From: Candidatus Merdivicinus intestinavium | GTDB lineage: Bacteria; Bacillota; Clostridia; Oscillospirales; Ruminococcaceae | NCBI GenBank assembly: GCA_018713245.1 | Contig: DVFM01000107.1 | Location: 1 to 34,755 of the forward strand | Direction of reading: 5' to 3' | DNA length: 34,755 nucleotides | Shown here: positions 15,970 to 24,388 of the stretch, one piece after another | Layout: each line of letters begins with the position of its first letter | Numbering within the stretch: position 1 is the stretch's first letter | Made by a program: the position numbers and the translations under genes | The notes under the pieces: generated by a model | Seen by the model: only the letters and a program-made list of their open reading frames with translations | Databases searched by the model: none | What the model was told of the DNA's origin: nothing

Positions 15970-17418
15970 ATGCAAACGGAGAAGTTTTCCCCCAGCTTTG
16001 AATCCCTGACCCAGTATCGCTGCCCGGACTGGTTTTTAGACGCCAAGTTCGGCATCTGGTCCCACTGGGGCCCCCAGTCCGTCCCCATGTTCGGCGACTG
16101 GTACGCCCGGAATATGTACATCCAGGGTTCCCCCCAGTACCTTTACCACCTCCGGCACTACGGCCACCCCTCCAAATTCGGCTATAAGGACCTCTGCGCC
16201 CTCTGGAAAGCGGAGAAATTCGACCCCGACGCGCTGATGGACCTTTATGTCAAGGCGGGCGCGCGGTACTTTGTGGGACAGGCCATGCATCACGATCACT
16301 TTTTTAACTATCCCTCCAAGCTCAACCGCTTCAACTCCATGGAAGTCGGCCCCCACAAGGACATCTGCGGCATGTGGAAAGCGGCGGCGGACAAGCGCGG
16401 CCTGCCCTTCGGCCTCACCGAGCACCTGGGCGCATCCTTCTCTTGGTGGCGGGTGAACAAGGGCAGCGACAGCTGGGGTCCCTACGCGGGCGTGCCCTAT
16501 GACGGAAACGACCCGGCCTACCGCGATTTCTACTACGACAACTTCGAGCATGTGGGCGACGACAAAGCCCCCTGGTACACCAAGAACGAGAAGTTCCGGG
16601 AGTACTGGCTCGCTGTGATGCGGGAGATCATCGACCTTTACCAGCCGGACCTCCTCTATTCCGATGGGCCGCTGCCCTTCGGCCAGCCGGACAGCGTCCC
16701 TGCCGACGCGGATTACCGGGTGGGGCTGGAGGCGGTTTCCTACCTTTACAACACTTCCATCGCCAAATACGGCGAAAACCGGGCGGTTTACAACCAGAAG
16801 GACCGCCGCCCCGAAATCTACCAGGTGGGCGTCCTGGACATCGAAAAGAGCCAGCTCCCCGACATCCGCCCCGACCCCTGGCAGACCGACACCTGCATCG
16901 GCAACTGGTTCTATGACGTGCGCCAGGAATTCAAGCGCCCCGGCCACATCATCGAAATGCTGATCGACATCATCGCCAAAAACGGCGTGATGCTCCTGAA
17001 CGTCCTCCAGCGCCCCGACGGCTCCATCGACGACGAGACGGTCTGGATTCTGGAGAACCTTGGCAAGTGGTTTGCCGTCTGCGGCGAAGGCGTTTACGGA
17101 ACCCGCCCCTGGCGGATTTCCGGCGAGGGGGACACCAAGGTGGTCATCCGCGGCTTCACCGAGGAAGCGGCCAGCTGGACGCCTTCCGACTTCCGATTCA
17201 CCTGCAGGGGCAAAACCCTTTACGCCTTCCAGATGCGCGCGCCGGAAAACGGCACCGCCGTCATCAAGAGCCTCACCGAAGGCGAAAAGGTCCGCTCCGT
17301 CCGGCTCCTGGGAGCGGGCGAGGTCCCCTTTGCCCAGAATTTCGGCGTGCTGACCGTGAAGCTGCCTGACAAGCTGCCCACGGAGTTTGCAAACTGCCTG
17401 GCAATCGAACTGGAATAA
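15970..17418 (+). CDS. Second GH29 alpha-L-fucosidase family enzyme
   Basis: GH29 retaining glycosidase, 482 residues, no signal peptide. Motifs: [16 protein letters not shown] (24-39), [17 protein letters not shown] (105-121) and predicted nucleophile Asp232 in [11 protein letters not shown]. Compared with the GH29 at 7991 the segment after HHD differs (HFFNY instead of GFQMY) and the nucleophile loop is SDGPLPFG rather than FDWWIQVE, so the two are different subtypes, likely with different aglycone or sugar preferences. AAAGGAGG stands 9 nt before the ATG, 16 bases after the reductase. A strong terminator follows within 40 bases of the stop. Confidence 0.88.
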   Translation: MQTEKFSPSFESLTQYRCPDWFLDAKFGIWSHWGPQSVPMFGDWYARNMYIQGSPQYLYHLRHYGHPSKFGYKDLCALWKAEKFDPDALMDLYVKAGARYFVGQAMHHDHFFNYPSKLNRFNSMEVGPHKDICGMWKAAADKRGLPFGLTEHLGASFSWWRVNKGSDSWGPYAGVPYDGNDPAYRDFYYDNFEHVGDDKAPWYTKNEKFREYWLAVMREIIDLYQPDLLYSDGPLPFGQPDSVPADADYRVGLEAVSYLYNTSIAKYGENRAVYNQKDRRPEIYQVGVLDIEKSQLPDIRPDPWQTDTCIGNWFYDVRQEFKRPGHIIEMLIDIIAKNGVMLLNVLQRPDGSIDDETVWILENLGKWFAVCGEGVYGTRPWRISGEGDTKVVIRGFTEEAASWTPSDFRFTCRGKTLYAFQMRAPENGTAVIKSLTEGEKVRSVRLLGAGEVPFAQNFGVLTVKLPDKLPTEFANCLAIELE

Positions 17419-17454
17419 TCATGCGGACCGGTCCGTCCGAAAGGGCGTCCGGTT

Positions 17455-17494
17455 TTCCCCGGCACAGAGCGCATCTGCGCCGGGGAATTTTTTT
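17455..17494 (+). terminator. Intrinsic terminator inside locus A, directly before the GH95 gene
   Basis: Stem TTCCCCGGC (17455-17463) with GCCGGGGAA (17479-17487), extended inside by CAGA/TCTG, followed by seven T (17488-17494). Only 4 bases separate the T tract from the AAGGAGG of the next gene, so no promoter fits between; the GH95 gene depends on read-through or RNA processing here. Confidence 0.85.
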
Positions 17495-17513
17495 CATGAA
17501 GGAGGAACCGAAG

Positions 17514-19739
17514 ATGGAAAAAATTTTGTGGTACCGGCAGAGCGCGGCCAACTGGAACGAGGCGCTTCCGGTGGGAAACGGCCGGCTGGGCGGCATGGTG
17601 TTCGGCGGCGCGCCGGAAGAACGCATCCAGCTCAACGAGGACAGCGTCTGGTCCGGGGGCTTTCGGGACAGGGCCAACCCCGACTGCCGGGAAAACCTGG
17701 AAAAGCTCCGCGGCCTGCTGGCGGAGGGGAAGGTCCGGGAGGCGGAAGGGCTCGCCATTACTTCCATGAGCGGTATGCCGGAATTTGAGCGCGCCTACCA
17801 GACGCTGGGGGACCTTTACCTCACCATGGAGGACCGGGGGGAGATTTCGGATTACCGGCGGGAACTGGATTTGGAAAATGCCGTCTGCCGGGTGAAATAC
17901 CGCTGCGGCGGCACGCGGTTTTGCCGGGAAGTTTACGTCAGCGCGCCGGCGCAGGTGATGGTGATTCACCTGACGGCGGACCGGGCGGCCTCCCTCAATT
18001 TCCGGGTCCGCATCCACCGCGGGCGCGCCTACGACCGCTCCTTCACCGAGGAAGGGGACACGGTGGCCTTCAGCGGCGGCGCGGACGGGCTGGATTTCTG
18101 CGCCATGCTCACCGGCGTCCACCGGGGCGGCAGCCTGAAAACCGTCGGGGAATACCTGGTGGCGGAAGGGGCGGACGAAGCGACGCTCTTCCTCACCGCC
18201 GCCACCACCTTTTATGAAGAGGAACCCAGCGCTTTCTGCCGCCGGACGCTGCTTCAGGCCAAGAATACCCCGGAGGCGGAACTGCGCGCCGCCCATATCC
18301 GGGAGCACCGCGCCTACTTTGACCGCACCGCCCTCACCCTGGAGGGGGAGGACCGCAGCGGCATCCCCACCGACCGCCGCCTGCAGGAACTCCAGGACGG
18401 CGCGGAGGATCCGGGGCTGTTTTCACTGTATTTTGCCTTCGGCCGCTATCTGCTCATCGCGTGCAGCCGGCCGGGGACCCAGGCCGCCAATCTCCAGGGA
18501 ATCTGGAACCAGGACCTTTACCCCGCCTGGGACAGCAAATATACCATCAACATCAACACCGAAATGAACTACTGGCCGGCGGAAAGCTGCGGGCTGCCCG
18601 AATGCCATCTGCCGCTTTTCGACCTTCTGGAGCGGATGTACCCCCACGGCGTCAAGATGGCCAGGGATATGTACGGGGCGGAAGGCTTTGTGGCGCACCA
18701 CAACACCGACCTTTGGGGGGACTGCGCTCCGCAGGATACCTGCATTTCCTCCACCTACTGGGTGATGGGCGCGGCCTGGCTGTCCACCCACATCTGGGAG
18801 CATTACTGCTACACGCTGGACGAGGACTTCCTGCGGAAGTATTACTACCTGATGCGGGAGGCCGCCCGCTTCCTGATGCAGTACGCGATCAGCAACGCGG
18901 AGGGCAGGCTGGTTATTTCCCCCACGATTTCTCCGGAAAATACCTACCTCCATCCGGTCAGCGGCGAACGCTCCTGCCTCTGCGAGGGCTGCGCCATGGA
19001 CAGCCAGATTATGACCGAGCTGTTTGCCGACTGCCTGGAAGCCGGAAAGCTGACGGGGGAGGACCCGGCGTTTCTGGATGCGCTCCAAAAAGCGCTGGAC
19101 CGCCTGCCCAGGCCCGCCGTTACGGAGCGCGGGACCATCTGCGAGTGGATGTCGGATTATCGGGAATTTGAGCCGGGCCACCGCCACATCTCTCACCTGT
19201 ACGCCCTTTTTCCCGGCCATCAGATTTCCCCGCGGAAAACGCCCGGCCTGGCCAAAGCCGCGGCGGCTACGCTGGAAGCGCGCCTGTCCCACGGCGGCGG
19301 CCACACCGGCTGGAGCCGGGCGTGGATCATCAATTTCTGGGCGGCGCTGGGCAATGGGGAGAAAGCCGGCGAAAACCTGCGGGCGCTGCTCACCCGCTCC
19401 ACCCTGCCGAACCTTTTCGACAACCATCCGCCCTTCCAGATCGACGGGAACTTCGGCGGCATCGCCGGTATCGCCAATACGCTTGTGCAAAGCAGCCCGG
19501 ACGAGCTGGTCCTGCTGCCCGCCCTGCCTCCGGCCTGGAACTGCGGCCATGCGGAAGGCCTGCGGGCCAAGGGCGGGCTGACGGTGGACCTTTCCTGGAA
19601 AGACGGGAAGCTCTCACGGGTGCGGCTTTCTGCCGCCCGGGATTACTGCGGCACGCTGGCTGCCGGCGGACGGGAAAAGGCGGTGCGGCTTTCCGCCGGC
19701 GAAACCCTCTGCCTGGAAGGCAGCGAATTGGCGGAATGA
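17514..19739 (+). CDS. GH95 family enzyme (alpha-L-fucosidase or alpha-L-galactosidase)
   Basis: Inverting glycosidase of 741 residues, no signal peptide. N-terminal beta-sandwich begins [19 protein letters not shown] (14-32). In the (alpha/alpha)6 barrel: [14 protein letters not shown] (344-357) with the two asparagines Asn346 and Asn348 that assist the base, general acid Glu475 in TISPEN, and catalytic base Asp644 in QIDGNFGG. As I recall the GH95 literature, the position two before the first Asn is His in fucosidases and Thr in the characterised L-galactosidase; here it is Thr344, favouring L-galactose. The ATG at 17514 has AAGGAGG 8 nt upstream, better than the ATG 18 bases earlier, which overlaps that site. 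Confidence 0.9.
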   Translation: MEKILWYRQSAANWNEALPVGNGRLGGMVFGGAPEERIQLNEDSVWSGGFRDRANPDCRENLEKLRGLLAEGKVREAEGLAITSMSGMPEFERAYQTLGDLYLTMEDRGEISDYRRELDLENAVCRVKYRCGGTRFCREVYVSAPAQVMVIHLTADRAASLNFRVRIHRGRAYDRSFTEEGDTVAFSGGADGLDFCAMLTGVHRGGSLKTVGEYLVAEGADEATLFLTAATTFYEEEPSAFCRRTLLQAKNTPEAELRAAHIREHRAYFDRTALTLEGEDRSGIPTDRRLQELQDGAEDPGLFSLYFAFGRYLLIACSRPGTQAANLQGIWNQDLYPAWDSKYTININTEMNYWPAESCGLPECHLPLFDLLERMYPHGVKMARDMYGAEGFVAHHNTDLWGDCAPQDTCISSTYWVMGAAWLSTHIWEHYCYTLDEDFLRKYYYLMREAARFLMQYAISNAEGRLVISPTISPENTYLHPVSGERSCLCEGCAMDSQIMTELFADCLEAGKLTGEDPAFLDALQKALDRLPRPAVTERGTICEWMSDYREFEPGHRHISHLYALFPGHQISPRKTPGLAKAAAATLEARLSHGGGHTGWSRAWIINFWAALGNGEKAGENLRALLTRSTLPNLFDNHPPFQIDGNFGGIAGIANTLVQSSPDELVLLPALPPAWNCGHAEGLRAKGGLTVDLSWKDGKLSRVRLSAARDYCGTLAAGGREKAVRLSAGETLCLEGSELAE

Positions 19740-19751
19740 CCGAAAACAAAA

Positions 19752-19780
19752 TTGACAAATATTTTTAAATGCGTTATAAT
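19752..19780 (+). promoter_or_regulatory. Promoter of the AraC-type regulator
   Basis: Perfect consensus TTGACA (19752-19757), 17-bp spacer, TATAAT (19775-19780), 36 bases before the GTG start. It starts locus B transcription only 12 bases after the GH95 stop. Confidence 0.9.
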
Positions 19781-19816
19781 ATTTAGAGAGATTTGCCAAA
19801 TAGGAGGGGTCCTTTG

Positions 19817-22158
19817 GTGAAGCGGCCGGTAAAAAACATGCGGACTTTTGTCCTGTTTCTGATTTCCTATGGGGTCGTATTCGTCCTTCCCATGCTGCTC
19901 TTTTTCTACACCTATCAGAAATCCATGGATTCCATGCAGGAAAACGCCAGGAACATCAGCTACAGCGCCCTGGAAAACTGCCGGACCACGCTGGAAGGGC
20001 AGCTGGACAAACTGGAATCGGTTACGGCGCGGCTTTCCTACGACGAAAGGGTGCAGGACTGCCGGCGGGTGGAAAATCCCTATGTGGACCCGTCCACGCC
20101 CTGGCAGCTGCGGGAGCTTCAGCAGACGGTGAACGCCCTGCAGCTCGATACCGCCTCCTATGCGGACGTCTTTTTGTATTTTTGCCGGTCGGATGTGGTG
20201 ATTTCCTCCGCCGGGACGCATCTGAGCCTCGACAACTTTTACGGCGATTTTTTCCGCCTGGAAAATTATTCGGCCCGCGCCTTTCGGAAGCTGATGGAGG
20301 AGTATCATTATCAGGAGTATCTCCCGGCTTCGGATCTGTTTGGAAGCGATGAGAGGCTGGCCGATGGGGAGGAGGCGCGCCCGGAGGACGGAATTCTGCT
20401 GGTTACCTCCTTCCCCAGCATGTCGGAGCCGGAAGGGCAGATTGTGTTTTCCCTTTCGTCCAATCAGATTGTCCGGAGCATGTCCTCCATTCTGGAACAG
20501 TGGGGGAGCAGCGTTTACATTTTTGACCGGAAGGGCGATCTGCTGTTCTCCACCGAGGAGCTGGATTACGAAAGCTATATGGCAAACTGGGGAAGCCTGA
20601 CCGGCGGGGAGGCGTTTGAGAACGTGAGCCTGTTCGGGGAGTATTCCCTGGTGGTGCGGAGCGTCTCCGCCGACCGCGGATGGACCTATGTGATGAGTAT
20701 GCCCATGGCGGCTGTTTACGCGGATTTGGAAGATTTCCGCAGCCTGCTCCGGCTTTATGCCTGGCTGGTGCTGGCCGTGGGATTGGCGGCGATTCTCTAT
20801 CTTTCCTGGCGCAACAGCAGCTGGATTGCCGGGATTTCCAAAATCACGAGCCGCTGGCTGGAGGAGGAGCCCCGGGCGTCCCGGGACGTTCCCGAGGAAA
20901 AGGGGAACGAGTTTCAAAATGTGCAAAACTCCATCCGGAACCTTTATCAGAACCGCTGTGAAATGCGCCAGAGCCTGGAACGCCAGAAGCCGCTGATGCG
21001 CACAACCTTTGTGGGGCAGCTTCTGGCCGGCCGGCCGCCCGAGGAAGAAGAACTGTCCTGGTACCTGGAGCAGCTGGGGTTCCAGAAGCTGGAGGGGAAG
21101 CTGCTGGTTCTGCAGGCGCGGTTTGACCTGTCGGACCAGAAGCGCGACGGCGGATGGATGGACCGCATCAACTGGATGAAGCGGCTGTGCGAAAAACAGT
21201 TTGCGGCCGAACTGAAAACGGACGTTTATTATTACGACGACAGCTTCGAGCTCCGGACCATGATCCTTGGCACGGGCGCTCTGGGCGAGGGGGAGGCGGC
21301 GGAGCTTCTCAACAGCACCGCTGCCCGTTTCCGCCGGGAAATCGGCGAGGAATTCCAGGTTTCGGTCCGCTTTGCAGGCGGGGGATTTGTGGATTCCCTG
21401 CGGGAAATCAGCAGTTCCTATCAAAAAGCCTGCGCCTGTATGAATACCGGTTTTTTGACCCGGGAGCGGGAAATTTTATGGCCCAGCGACCTGGAAGAAT
21501 GCAAACCGACCTACGTTTACTCCGTGCAAACCGAAATGCAGATCATACACGAAGTGACACGGGGGGGGGTATGGTCTCCCTATCCAATCTCTTAAACGAG
21601 GTGTTCCGGGAAAATTTCCAGGTCCGGCATATCTCTGCCGAAGCGGTGGACTGCCTGTTCTTTGAGATGAAGGGCACCCTCCTCAAGCTGCTCGGCAGCA
21701 TCGAGGACCCCTACCGGCGGGAGGCGGCCAGCCGGAAAATTCTGGCCCTCCAGCCCGGCCCCAGCGCGGAGCGGTGGTTTCAGGCGATCACCGAAATTCT
21801 GGAGGAGCTTTCTTCCGTTCTGGCAAAAGAGCGGGAGCAAAAAACGGGCGGCCCGATCCCGGAGATCCGCCGCTATGTGGAGGAGCACTTCAGCGAGCCT
21901 CAGCTGAACCTGAACGATGTCGCCGACCACTTCCGCCTGACGCCCTCCTATCTGTCCCAGCTGTTTAAGGAGCAGGTGGGGGTGAATTTCTCCAGTTTTC
22001 TGGAAGATCTGCGGCTGGAGGCCGCCTGCCGCTGCCTTGACCAGCAGATGCCGGTATCCGAGGTGGCGGAAAAGGTGGGCTACAGCAGCGTGTATGTGTT
22101 CCGCAGCGCCTTTAAGCGCAAGCTGGGGATTCCGCCCAGCGGCTACCGTCCGAAATAA
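19817..22158 (+). pseudogene. Membrane-bound AraC-family regulator, split by a frameshift at a G9 tract
   Basis: Together the two frames give a protein of about 780 residues of the kind that controls LplB/YtcP/LipO-type sugar importers: transmembrane helix 1 (about residues 9-32), an extracytoplasmic sensing region (about 35-305), helix 2 (about 311-331), a cytoplasmic linker, and a C-terminal AraC HTH pair (LNLNDVADHFRLTPSYLSQL and VSEVAEKVGYSSVYVFRSAF) ending IPPSGYRP. The start is GTG with AGGAGGGG 7 nt upstream. The frame starting there ends at TAA 21593-21595 (592 residues, no DNA-binding domain); the HTH half is open one frame over through the run of nine G at 21561-21569. A -1 shift or one added G (or loss of two) rejoins them. 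It may be a sequencing error, a dead gene or a phase-variable switch. Confidence 0.82.
21561..21569 (+). repeat. Run of nine G at the frameshift
   Basis: ACACGGGGGGGGGTATGG: nine consecutive G exactly where the reading frame of the regulator breaks. Seven or ten G would keep one continuous frame. Long G runs are prone to slippage in replication, transcription and sequencing. Confidence 0.9.
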
Positions 22159-22177
22159 TCCCTTTTTCCGTCTGCCG

Positions 22178-22207
22178 GAGCCCCCGAAAAGGGGGCTCTT
22201 CTTTTTT
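22178..22207 (+). terminator. Terminator after the AraC-type regulator
   Basis: Perfect 8-bp stem GAGCCCCC/GGGGGCTC (22178-22185, 22191-22198) with loop GAAAA, followed by TTCTTTTTT. It lies 20 bases past the regulator stop. Confidence 0.93.
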
Positions 22208-22254
22208 GCTGCCCAAAACCGGGCCGCAGGGCGGAAATCCTTCCAAAATTGCAG

Positions 22255-22307
22255 AAATTATGCCCAAAAATAAAAATTATACCCTCAAAATCCAAGAAAA
22301 AATACCC
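22255..22307 (+). promoter_or_regulatory. Three direct repeats, candidate AraC-type activator sites
   Basis: AAATTATGCCC (22255-22265), AAATTATACCC (22274-22284) and AAAAAATACCC (22297-22307) repeat in the same orientation at offsets of 19 and 23 bp, about two helix turns each, with the last ending 19 bases before the -35 box of the transporter promoter. The arrangement fits an AraC-family activator bound upstream of RNA polymerase; the neighbouring regulator is the natural candidate. Inference from spacing only. Confidence 0.5.
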
Positions 22308-22326
22308 TGTTCCAAAAAATCATCAC

Positions 22327-22355
22327 TTTACAATAGCCGGGTGTGCCGCTATAAT
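22327..22355 (+). promoter_or_regulatory. Promoter of the ABC importer operon
   Basis: TTTACA (22327-22332), 17-bp spacer, TATAAT (22350-22355). It gives an untranslated leader of about 80 bases before the first permease start. The AT-rich leader shows no clear riboswitch fold. Confidence 0.8.
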
Positions 22356-22440
22356 GCATCATAAGAAAAGCGAACGAAATGCACAATTTCCGTATCTTCG
22401 CAAAAAACTATTTGACAAAAATGTGAGAGGTGAAAGGGGT

Positions 22441-23385
22441 ATGGCACGAAACAAAGCGATTGAAAAACCCAACGCCGCAAAGGCAAAAAGAAAATGGGAT
22501 TTCTCCCGAAACTGGCAGCTTTACATCATGGTGACGCCGCCGATGATATTTCTGCTGGTGTTCTGCTACATTCCCATGGGCGGCATTGTCCTGGCCTTTA
22601 AGGACTACTCCATCCGGAAGGGAATCCTGGCAAGTCCCTGGGTCGGGTTCGAGCACTTTGAAAACTTTTTGTCCTCTCCGCTGTTCGGCACGCTGCTGAG
22701 CAACACGCTGATCCTCAGCATTTACACATTCATCGTCAACTTTATCGTTCCGATTTTCCTGGCGCTGTTCATCAACGAGCTTGCGCAGCCTATCTTTAAA
22801 AAGGCGGTCCAGATGATTACGTTTTTCCCGTATCTGATTTCCGTCGTGGTAATTTCGGGCATGATTTTGCAGTTCCTCAACCTGAACGGCGGCCTTGTCA
22901 ACAACATCATCCGCCTTTTCGGCGGGACCCCCGTGGACTTTATGGCGAAGCCGGAGTATTTCCGCCACATCTACGTCTGGACGGACGTCTGGCAGCGGGC
23001 AGGCTACAGTGCGGTCATATACATCGCGGCGCTGGCGGGCATTGACCCGCAGCTGTCGGAATCAGCGATTCTGGACGGCGTCACCCGCCTGAAACGCATC
23101 CGCTACATCGACCTGCCTACGGTAGCCCCCACAGTTACCATCATGCTGCTGATGGGCATCGGCGGCATCATGAGCATCGGGTATGAGAAAACCTACCTTT
23201 TGCAGAACAACCTGAACCTGTCCGTATCGGAACTGATTTCCACTTATATTTACAAGCGCGGCCTGCTGAACTTTGAATTCTCTTATTCAACGGCAATCGG
23301 CCTGTTCAACTCGGTAATCAACCTGGTCCTGCTCATCAGCGCCAACGCGATTTCCAAGCGCGTGTCTGAAACGAGCCTGTGGTAA
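22441..23385 (+). CDS. Sugar ABC transporter permease (LplB type)
   Basis: A 314-residue inner-membrane permease of the MalF-like class that pairs with a YtcP-type partner. About six hydrophobic segments; the EAA cytoplasmic loop that contacts the ATPase reads ESAILDGVTRLKRIRYIDLP (about 200-220). The N-terminus before the first helix is rich in Lys/Arg (RNKAIEKPNAAKAKRKWDF), typical of LplB. The ATG at 22441 has GAAAGGGG 3-5 nt upstream; longer in-frame extensions run through the promoter and are not credible. It is the first gene of the importer operon. No ATPase gene is present in the window, so a shared MsmX-like ATPase elsewhere is expected. Substrate unproven; context suggests fucosylated or related oligosaccharides. 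Confidence 0.92.
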   Translation: MARNKAIEKPNAAKAKRKWDFSRNWQLYIMVTPPMIFLLVFCYIPMGGIVLAFKDYSIRKGILASPWVGFEHFENFLSSPLFGTLLSNTLILSIYTFIVNFIVPIFLALFINELAQPIFKKAVQMITFFPYLISVVVISGMILQFLNLNGGLVNNIIRLFGGTPVDFMAKPEYFRHIYVWTDVWQRAGYSAVIYIAALAGIDPQLSESAILDGVTRLKRIRYIDLPTVAPTVTIMLLMGIGGIMSIGYEKTYLLQNNLNLSVSELISTYIYKRGLLNFEFSYSTAIGLFNSVINLVLLISANAISKRVSETSLW

Positions 23386-23404
23386 TGGGAAGGAGGAAAA
23401 TGTC

Positions 23405-24325
23405 ATGGCAAAAAACAAAGCTGCAGAAGGGCAGGTCACTTCCCGCTGGTATAAATCCGTTTCTGACTATATTTACATGGCAGTCATCTACATTGTGTTG
23501 ATTTTAGCACTGCTGCTGGTATTGATTCCATTCATTTTTATCCTCGCTTCTTCTTTTTCCTCGGCGGAAGCCATTTCGGCCGGTAAAGTCCTGTTCTGGC
23601 CGGTGGGCTTCAATGTCGAAGGCTACAAGATGATTCTGGAAACCTCTTCCGTCTGGCGGTCGTTTCTGATGTCCCTGTTTTATATGGTGGCGGGGACGCT
23701 CATCAGCCTGGTACTGACCATTCTGCTTGCCTATCCGCTCACCCGGAAGGATTTCAAAGCCAATTCGTTTATTACGGTGCTGATGATTATTACCATGTTT
23801 TTCAGCGGGGGCATGATTCCGTCTTATCTGTTAATTGACAGGCTGAATATGCTGGACACCGTGTGGGCCATTTTGCTGCCCACTGCTCTGTCCGCCTACA
23901 ACGTCGTGCTGGTCCGCACCTATATGAGCTCCAATATCCCCAAGGACCTTTACGAGTGCGCTTCGCTGGACGGATGCAGCGACTTCCGATATCTGGTTTC
24001 CATTGTAATCCCGCTTTCCAAGACGATTATCGCCGTAATGGCCCTGCTCTACGGCGTCGGCATCTGGAACAACTACTTTAACGCCATGATGTACATCCGT
24101 GACCGCAATCTATATCCGTTCCAGCTGGTTCTGCGGGACGTCCTGGTGCTGAATATGGGCATGGGGAACCCCAGCGATATCGCGGAGCAGCAGGAGCGGC
24201 TGATGTTCAGCTATCTGCTCAAGTACTCCACCATCGTAGTCGGCTGCCTGCCCGTTATGATCGCCTATCCCTTTGTGCAGAAATACTTTGTTAAGGGCAT
24301 CATGATCGGCGCGCTGAAGGGCTGA
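23405..24325 (+). CDS. Sugar ABC transporter permease (YtcP type)
   Basis: A 306-residue MalG-like permease. Six hydrophobic segments starting with the stretch around residues 20-45; the EAA loop reads YECASLDGCSDFRYLVSIVIPLS (about 178-200), with family features FFSGGMIPSYLLI (about 128-140) and the C-terminal QKYFVKGIMIGALKG that is nearly diagnostic of this branch. AAGGAGG lies about 7 nt before the ATG; 19 bases separate it from the first permease. It forms the transmembrane channel with that protein. Confidence 0.93.
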   Translation: MAKNKAAEGQVTSRWYKSVSDYIYMAVIYIVLILALLLVLIPFIFILASSFSSAEAISAGKVLFWPVGFNVEGYKMILETSSVWRSFLMSLFYMVAGTLISLVLTILLAYPLTRKDFKANSFITVLMIITMFFSGGMIPSYLLIDRLNMLDTVWAILLPTALSAYNVVLVRTYMSSNIPKDLYECASLDGCSDFRYLVSIVIPLSKTIIAVMALLYGVGIWNNYFNAMMYIRDRNLYPFQLVLRDVLVLNMGMGNPSDIAEQQERLMFSYLLKYSTIVVGCLPVMIAYPFVQKYFVKGIMIGALKG

Positions 24326-24340
24326 GCAATCTGTTTTTGC

Positions 24341-24356
24341 GCAGCCGGAGGGCTGC
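24341..24356 (+). other. Small hairpin between permease and binding-protein genes
   Basis: GCAGCC-GGAG-GGCTGC, 6-bp stem without T tract, 15 bases past the permease stop. In ABC operons such stems often protect the binding-protein mRNA and raise its level; that role is inferred. Confidence 0.4.
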
Positions 24357-24388
24357 TTGATACGGACAAAATAGAAGGAGGCATTTTT

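Noticed and set aside
7900-19739. Canonical L-fucose pathway (FucI isomerase, FucK kinase, FucA aldolase)
   Set aside because: The aldolase is the bisphosphate class II type with HLDHG, not FucA, and no isomerase is present, so the locus was not labelled a fucose operon despite the fucosidase-family enzymes.
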